Source: Streptomyces alboniger (GTDB lineage Bacteria > Actinomycetota > Actinomycetes > Streptomycetales > Streptomycetaceae). Taken from it: a stretch of 64,000 nt of DNA. The notes beneath the pieces are model-generated. The model made no database searches. It saw nothing but the letters and a program-made list of their open reading frames with translations, and had not been told where the DNA came from. A program made the translations under genes and the position numbers. The DNA is taken from the NCBI RefSeq assembly GCF_008704395.1, contig NZ_CP023695.1:2418001-2482000 (forward strand), given 5' to 3'. This document shows, piece after piece, positions 60,535-64,000 of this stretch (its first letter is position 1; every line of letters starts with the position of its first letter).

Positions 60535-61341
60535 CTACGGCTTCTGGAAGCCCGCGTCCCGAAGGATCTTCTGCGCCTTCGGCGTGCTGAGCCACTTCAC
60601 GAACTCCGCCGCGGCCTTCCCGTGCTCGGAGCCCTTGAGCGTCGCCGCCGGATAGGAGGCCACGGCGTTCTGCGCGTCGGGGATCGCGACGGCGTCGACC
60701 TTGCCGGGCGCGGTCGCGGCGTCCGTCCGGTAGACGAGACCGGCGTCGGCCTCGCCGAGTTCCACCTTGCTCAGCACGGAACGGACGTTCGCCTCCTTCG
60801 AGACGGGCTTCACCTCGACGTGCTGCCGGTCCAGGACCTGCTTGCTGTAGCGCCCGACCGGAACCGTGTCGTCCGCGAGAACCACCTTCAACTCGCTGTC
60901 GCCGAGGTCCCTCAGCCCCTTGATCCCCTCCGGGTTGCCCTCCCGGGTGGCAATCACGAGCCGGTTCCTGGCGATCACGGTGGGCGTCCCGGTCTCCGCC
61001 TTGAGCCCGTCCATGGTCCTGGTGTCGGCGGTGACGAGCACATCGGCGGGCGCCCCCTGCTTGACCTGCGCGGCCAGCTCCTGCGACCCGGCGGCCGAGA
61101 CCGTCAGCCTCGTGCCCGGGTGGCCCCTCTCGTACGCCTTCTCGGCGGTGGCGAAGACATCGGTGAGGGAGGAGGCGGCGAGGACGGTGAGGTTCACGTC
61201 CTTGCCGCCGCCGTCCTTCTTGCCCTCGCCGCCGTCGTCACCGCCGCCACACGCGGTGGCGAACGGGACGAGCAGCGCGGCGGTCACGACCGCGGCGGCA
61301 CCACGGCGGACCGAGGCGGGGACGGGGGACTTCGGGAACAT
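60535..61341 (-). CDS. modA: Molybdate ABC transporter substrate-binding lipoprotein ModA
   Basis: This 268-residue lipoprotein (lipobox FATAC, Cys31) captures molybdate outside the membrane and passes it to the ModBC channel. ModA motifs are [38 protein letters not shown] and [14 protein letters not shown]. The start ATG is at 61341. It precedes modBC by 164 bp on the same strand and follows the HTH-TOBE regulator by 15 bases. Confidence 0.94.
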   Translation of the reverse strand: MFPKSPVPASVRRGAAAVVTAALLVPFATACGGGDDGGEGKKDGGGKDVNLTVLAASSLTDVFATAEKAYERGHPGTRLTVSAAGSQELAAQVKQGAPADVLVTADTRTMDGLKAETGTPTVIARNRLVIATREGNPEGIKGLRDLGDSELKVVLADDTVPVGRYSKQVLDRQHVEVKPVSKEANVRSVLSKVELGEADAGLVYRTDAATAPGKVDAVAIPDAQNAVASYPAATLKGSEHGKAAAEFVKWLSTPKAQKILRDAGFQKP

Positions 61342-61356
61342 GGCGGGGCTCCTGGC

Positions 61357-61755
61357 TCAGGCGCGGTCGATGTGCACGCTCGTGGACTTCACCCGGGCGG
61401 TGGCCTGCATGCCGACCTCCAGGCCGAGTTCCTCCACCGCCTCACGGGTCAGCAGCGAGACGAGGCGGTGCGGGCCCGCCTGGATCTCCACCTGGGCGGC
61501 CACGTCACCGAGCTTCACGGCGGTGACAATGCCGGGAAAGGCGTTGCGGGCGGAGGTGTACGGCACGTCCTCCTCGCCCGCGTCGCCGCTCCGCGCGACC
61601 TCGACGGAGAAGGCGGCCAGGTCTCGTCCGTCGATGAGCCGGCGCCCGCCCTCGTCGCGGTGCGTGGCGACGCGTCCCGCGTCCGCCCAGCGGCGGGCGG
61701 TGTCGGGACTGACCCCGAGCAGACGCGCGGCCTGCCCAATCGTGTAGGACTGCAT
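61357..61755 (-). CDS. MerR-like HTH protein with TOBE molybdate-binding domain
   Basis: This 132-residue protein joins a short excisionase/MerR-like helix-turn-helix (YTIGQAARLLGVSPDTARRWADAGRV) to a TOBE domain (about 65-132, ARNAFPGIVTAVKLGDVAAQVEIQAG and ATARVKSTSVHIDRA). TOBE binds molybdate or tungstate. It heads the modA-modBC genes and is likely their molybdate-responsive regulator, a ModE-like role in another fold order. ATG 61755 is chosen because the promoter and an inverted repeat lie just upstream. Confidence 0.9.
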   Translation of the reverse strand: MQSYTIGQAARLLGVSPDTARRWADAGRVATHRDEGGRRLIDGRDLAAFSVEVARSGDAGEEDVPYTSARNAFPGIVTAVKLGDVAAQVEIQAGPHRLVSLLTREAVEELGLEVGMQATARVKSTSVHIDRA

Positions 61756-61781
61756 GTGCGACAAGATAGGCGTGTTTGCCT

Positions 61782-61822
61782 CGCATCTGAAATATTTGAT
61801 GGAAATCTCCATGGCAGATGCG
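61782..61822. promoter_or_regulatory. Inverted repeat upstream of the molybdate regulator
   Basis: CGCATCTG (61782-61789) and CAGATGCG (61815-61822) are perfect 8-bp arms around an AT-rich middle with AAATATTT. On the minus strand, TTCAGA with 17 bp and TATCTT (near 61766-61771) forms a plausible promoter ending close to the regulator ATG. The site may serve the regulator and the divergent yihY-like gene. Confidence 0.5.
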
Positions 61823-61874
61823 GGCCCCCATGGAGGAACCGCCAAGACCCGACCGGTGCGCTGCTGACAGGCAT

Positions 61875-62948
61875 ATGTCGGCCCAGCCGGCCAACTCGCC
61901 CCGCATGGCACTCTTCGGCAAGCACAAGCACGAACGTGAGCACGACGACCAGGACCGCGACCGCGACACCGATCCGGGCCCCGGCCCCGAGGTCGAGGCG
62001 GCGGCCCCCGACGAACCCACCGAGCTGCCCGCCCGCTCCTGGTGGTCGGTCCTGCGCCGCACCGGCAAGGAGTTCATGGACGACGACCTGCCCGACCGGG
62101 CCGCGGCCCTGACCTACTACGGCGTGCTGTCGCTCTTCCCCGCGCTGCTCGTCCTGGTCTCGGTCCTCGGCGTGATCGGCAAGTCGGCCACCGACTCGGT
62201 CCTCGGCAACCTGGAGAAGCTGGCGCCGGGCCCGGTCCGCGACCTGCTGAGCGACGCCGTACGGCAGCTGGAGGGCAGCGGGAGCACCAGCGGTGTGGTG
62301 GCGATCGGGGGTCTGCTGCTGGCGGTATGGTCGGCGTCCGGTTATGTGGGGGCCTTCATCCGCGCCTCGAACGCCGTCTACGACCTCCCCGAGGGCCGCC
62401 CGGTGTGGAAGCTGACACCCCTGCGGATCGCGCTGACCCTGGCCCTGATGGTCCTGCTGGCCGCCAGCGCGCTGCTCGTGGTCTTCACGGGCCCGATCGC
62501 CGAGCGCGCGGGCGACGCCATCGGCGTGGGCGACGAGGCGCTCACCGCCTGGTCCCTCGTGAAGTGGCCGGTGCTGCTGGTCATCGTCATGTCGATGATC
62601 GCCCTGCTCTTCTGGCGGGCCCCGAACGTCCACGGCCCGGGCTTCCGCTGGCTGAGCCCCGGCAGCGTGCTCGCGGTACTCCTGTGGCTGGTGGCCTCCG
62701 CGGGCTTCGCGCTGTACGTCGCGGGTTTCGCCTCGTACAACAAGACGTACGGCACCCTGGCGGGCGTCGTGATCTTCCTCGTCTGGCTCTGGCTGTCGAA
62801 CCTGGCCATCCTGCTCGGCCTGGAATTCGACGCGGAACTCGCCCGCCAGCGCGCGATCGCCGGCGGCATGCCCCCCGAGGAGGAGCCGTACGTGGAGCCC
62901 CGCGACACCCGCACGTGGCCCGACTCCCGCCCCGACCCGGCGTCCTGA
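61875..62948 (+). CDS. YihY/BrkB family membrane protein
   Basis: This 357-residue protein has a charged, His/Asp/Glu-rich N-terminal tail, then the YihY pattern: DDLPDRAAALTYYGVLSLFPALLVLVSVLG, WSASGYVGAFIRASNAVYD, a conserved LFWRAPNVHGPGFRWLSPGSV, and FASYNKTYGTLAGVVIFLVWLWLSNLAILLGLEFDAEL. Six membrane segments are expected. The family (once called ribonuclease BN) is of unknown function. The start is uncertain: ATG 61875 is preferred, with ATG 61830 and 61905 also in frame. Confidence 0.88.
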   Translation: MSAQPANSPRMALFGKHKHEREHDDQDRDRDTDPGPGPEVEAAAPDEPTELPARSWWSVLRRTGKEFMDDDLPDRAAALTYYGVLSLFPALLVLVSVLGVIGKSATDSVLGNLEKLAPGPVRDLLSDAVRQLEGSGSTSGVVAIGGLLLAVWSASGYVGAFIRASNAVYDLPEGRPVWKLTPLRIALTLALMVLLAASALLVVFTGPIAERAGDAIGVGDEALTAWSLVKWPVLLVIVMSMIALLFWRAPNVHGPGFRWLSPGSVLAVLLWLVASAGFALYVAGFASYNKTYGTLAGVVIFLVWLWLSNLAILLGLEFDAELARQRAIAGGMPPEEEPYVEPRDTRTWPDSRPDPAS

Positions 62949-62964
62949 CTGTGCGTCAGGCGCG

Positions 62965-62994
62965 GCGCCCGGCGCCCTCACGACCACCGGGCGC
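62965..62994 (+). terminator. Terminator-like hairpin after yihY-type gene
   Basis: GCGCCCGG (62965-62972) pairs with CCGGGCGC (62987-62994) across a 14-base loop. No T-run follows. An AT-rich patch with AAAGAG/CTCTTT arms follows at about 63039-63057, probably part of the next promoter. Confidence 0.6.
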
Positions 62995-63137
62995 GCATTG
63001 TGACCATGTTTCAGCTGTAATCACCCGCAAGCAAAAAGAGGCCAAAATCTCTCTTTACTGAAAGAACCTTGTTGCCCTGCCGACCATCGGGATAAATGAT
63101 CCTCCGGGAGGCGGGGCGCAGAAGGAATCGGGGGGCG

Positions 63138-63773
63138 ATGACCAATCAAGTACCGATGCTGGCCGATCCGGTACAGCCGACACGGGATGCACAGAGACAC
63201 CGGCGCCGCAACGCGCTCCACACCCTCTTAGGAATGCTCGAACTCGCCCGACACGACCGTCCGCCCTTCGCCATGGACCCGGTTCACGAACCGTTGGTGC
63301 GGGCGCTGCTGGTGGGCAAGACCGTGGCCGCCGCCCGACTCGGCGTCCACCTCTCCCTCAGCACCTCCTCACACCTTCGCGGAGGCATGGAGCACCCGGA
63401 GGACCTGGTGACGGTCCTGGGCAACTTGATCGACAACGCCCAGGACGCCGTCCTCGCCCACCGCCCGACGGCGATGCGGGGAAGGCCCCTGATCGAGGTC
63501 GATCTCCGTGAGCGAGCCGCCGTCACCGAAGTACGGGTGACGGACAACGGCCCCGGCGTTCCGCCGGCCGCACGCGAGTGGATCTTCACCGAAGGCGCCT
63601 CCACCAAACAGCGCGAGGCCGGCCATCGAGGCCTGGGCCTGGCCATGGTCTCCGAGGTGCTGTCCCAGCGAGGCGGCAGCATCTCGGTCGCCGAACGCGC
63701 CGGTGGCGGCGCCGAGTTCACGGCGCATCTCCCCCGTGCGTCGGCACGGGCCGACGCGTGGAGCCAGTCATGA
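63138..63773 (+). CDS. CitA/DcuS-like histidine kinase lacking a sensor domain
   Basis: This 211-residue protein has an H-box HRRRNALHTLLGMLELAR that fits the HxxxNxLH pattern of the citrate/C4-dicarboxylate kinases, then an ATPase domain with N-box VLGNLIDNAQDAV, G1 DNGPGVPP and G2 HRGLGLAMV. All ATPase motifs are intact. The usual periplasmic and PAS sensor domains (about 300 residues) are missing, so it must sense in the cytosol or through a partner. The ATG is preceded by GGGGGG. It overlaps the response regulator gene by 4 bp (ATGA). Confidence 0.85.
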   Translation: MTNQVPMLADPVQPTRDAQRHRRRNALHTLLGMLELARHDRPPFAMDPVHEPLVRALLVGKTVAAARLGVHLSLSTSSHLRGGMEHPEDLVTVLGNLIDNAQDAVLAHRPTAMRGRPLIEVDLRERAAVTEVRVTDNGPGVPPAAREWIFTEGASTKQREAGHRGLGLAMVSEVLSQRGGSISVAERAGGGAEFTAHLPRASARADAWSQS

Positions 63774-64000
63774 TCGACACCTTGGTCGTGGACGATGACT
63801 TCCATGTAGCGGAGATCAACGCACGGTACGTCTCGCGTATCCCCGGTTTCCGCGTGGTGAGGCAGGTGCACGACGCGGCCTCGGCTCTCGCCGCGGTGCG
63901 CGACGGCGGCATCGACCTCGTACTTCTCGACCACTACATGCCGGGTGAGGACGGGCTGGCTCTCACGCGTCGGCTGCGTCTCCAGCGCACCGACGTGGAC
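63770..64000 (+). CDS. CitB/DcuR-like response regulator (partial, runs off the window)
   Basis: Only the first 77 residues are in the window. They form a receiver domain: TLVVDDDFHVAEINARYV with the acidic pair, and LVLLDHYMPGEDGLALTRRLR with the phospho-acceptor Asp. The start overlaps the kinase stop (ATGA), so kinase and regulator are partners. The DNA-binding domain lies beyond 64000. Confidence 0.85.
   Translation, partial: MIDTLVVDDDFHVAEINARYVSRIPGFRVVRQVHDAASALAAVRDGGIDLVLLDHYMPGEDGLALTRRLRLQRTDVD

Overview
The window reads as chromosomal DNA of a Streptomyces or very close relative. It is very GC-rich, has strong third-position GC bias and frequent GTG starts, and carries the Streptomyces gene order fasR-fabD-fabH-acpP-fabF, an SCO2400-type zinc-ribbon protein, a MatB-type acyl-CoA ligase and an Mbl-type MreB paralogue. 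I found no tRNA, rRNA, CRISPR array, transposase or prophage gene. About 59 protein genes are supported; the last one is cut by the window edge.

Layout. 0.2-3.6 kb: a MerR regulator with an aldo/keto reductase, a serine hydrolase and a pirin. 3.7-8.7 kb: the type II fatty acid synthase operon behind its activator. 8.7-24.9 kb: envelope and secreted enzymes (SGNH lipoprotein, GH3 glucosidase, agmatine-deiminase-like lipoprotein, C15-like protein, M14 carboxypeptidase) interleaved with regulators (three TetR, one MarR), most of them next to a visible inverted-repeat operator. Stress genes (Ohr, a quinone-reductase-like enzyme) are also here. 25-28.1 kb: small secreted proteins, a YwqG/DUF1963 protein and a 0.7 kb field of degenerate repeats containing decayed copies of that gene.

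28.2-42.2 kb: a PucR regulator, then a long operon-like run of DUF3068, GT4 glycosyltransferase, methyltransferase, a 1428-residue AftD-like GT-C arabinofuranosyltransferase, a condensation-domain acyltransferase, a second methyltransferase, an EamA-type transporter, a Trm112-like peptide and an FkbM methyltransferase. Most junctions overlap by 4 bp. This looks like a pathway that builds, acylates, methylates and exports or anchors a surface glycan, and it is the best candidate in the window for an undescribed system.

42.1-49.7 kb: an ATP-grasp enzyme; a sulfur-linked group (LysR, cysteine dioxygenase, YeiH exporter); and a membrane acyltransferase coupled to an unusual fusion of degenerate REC, degenerate GGDEF and processive GT2 domains. 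49.8-58.3 kb: matB, a large secreted subtilase, mbl and a degenerate GAF histidine kinase. 58.4-61.8 kb: molybdate transport (ModBC fusion, ModA) with a HTH-TOBE regulator. 61.9-64 kb: a YihY/BrkB membrane protein and the start of a CitA/CitB-like two-component pair.

A recurring oddity is short repeats that run through stop codons (AKR, serine hydrolase, pirin, SGNH protein, YwqG, mbl, histidine kinase).
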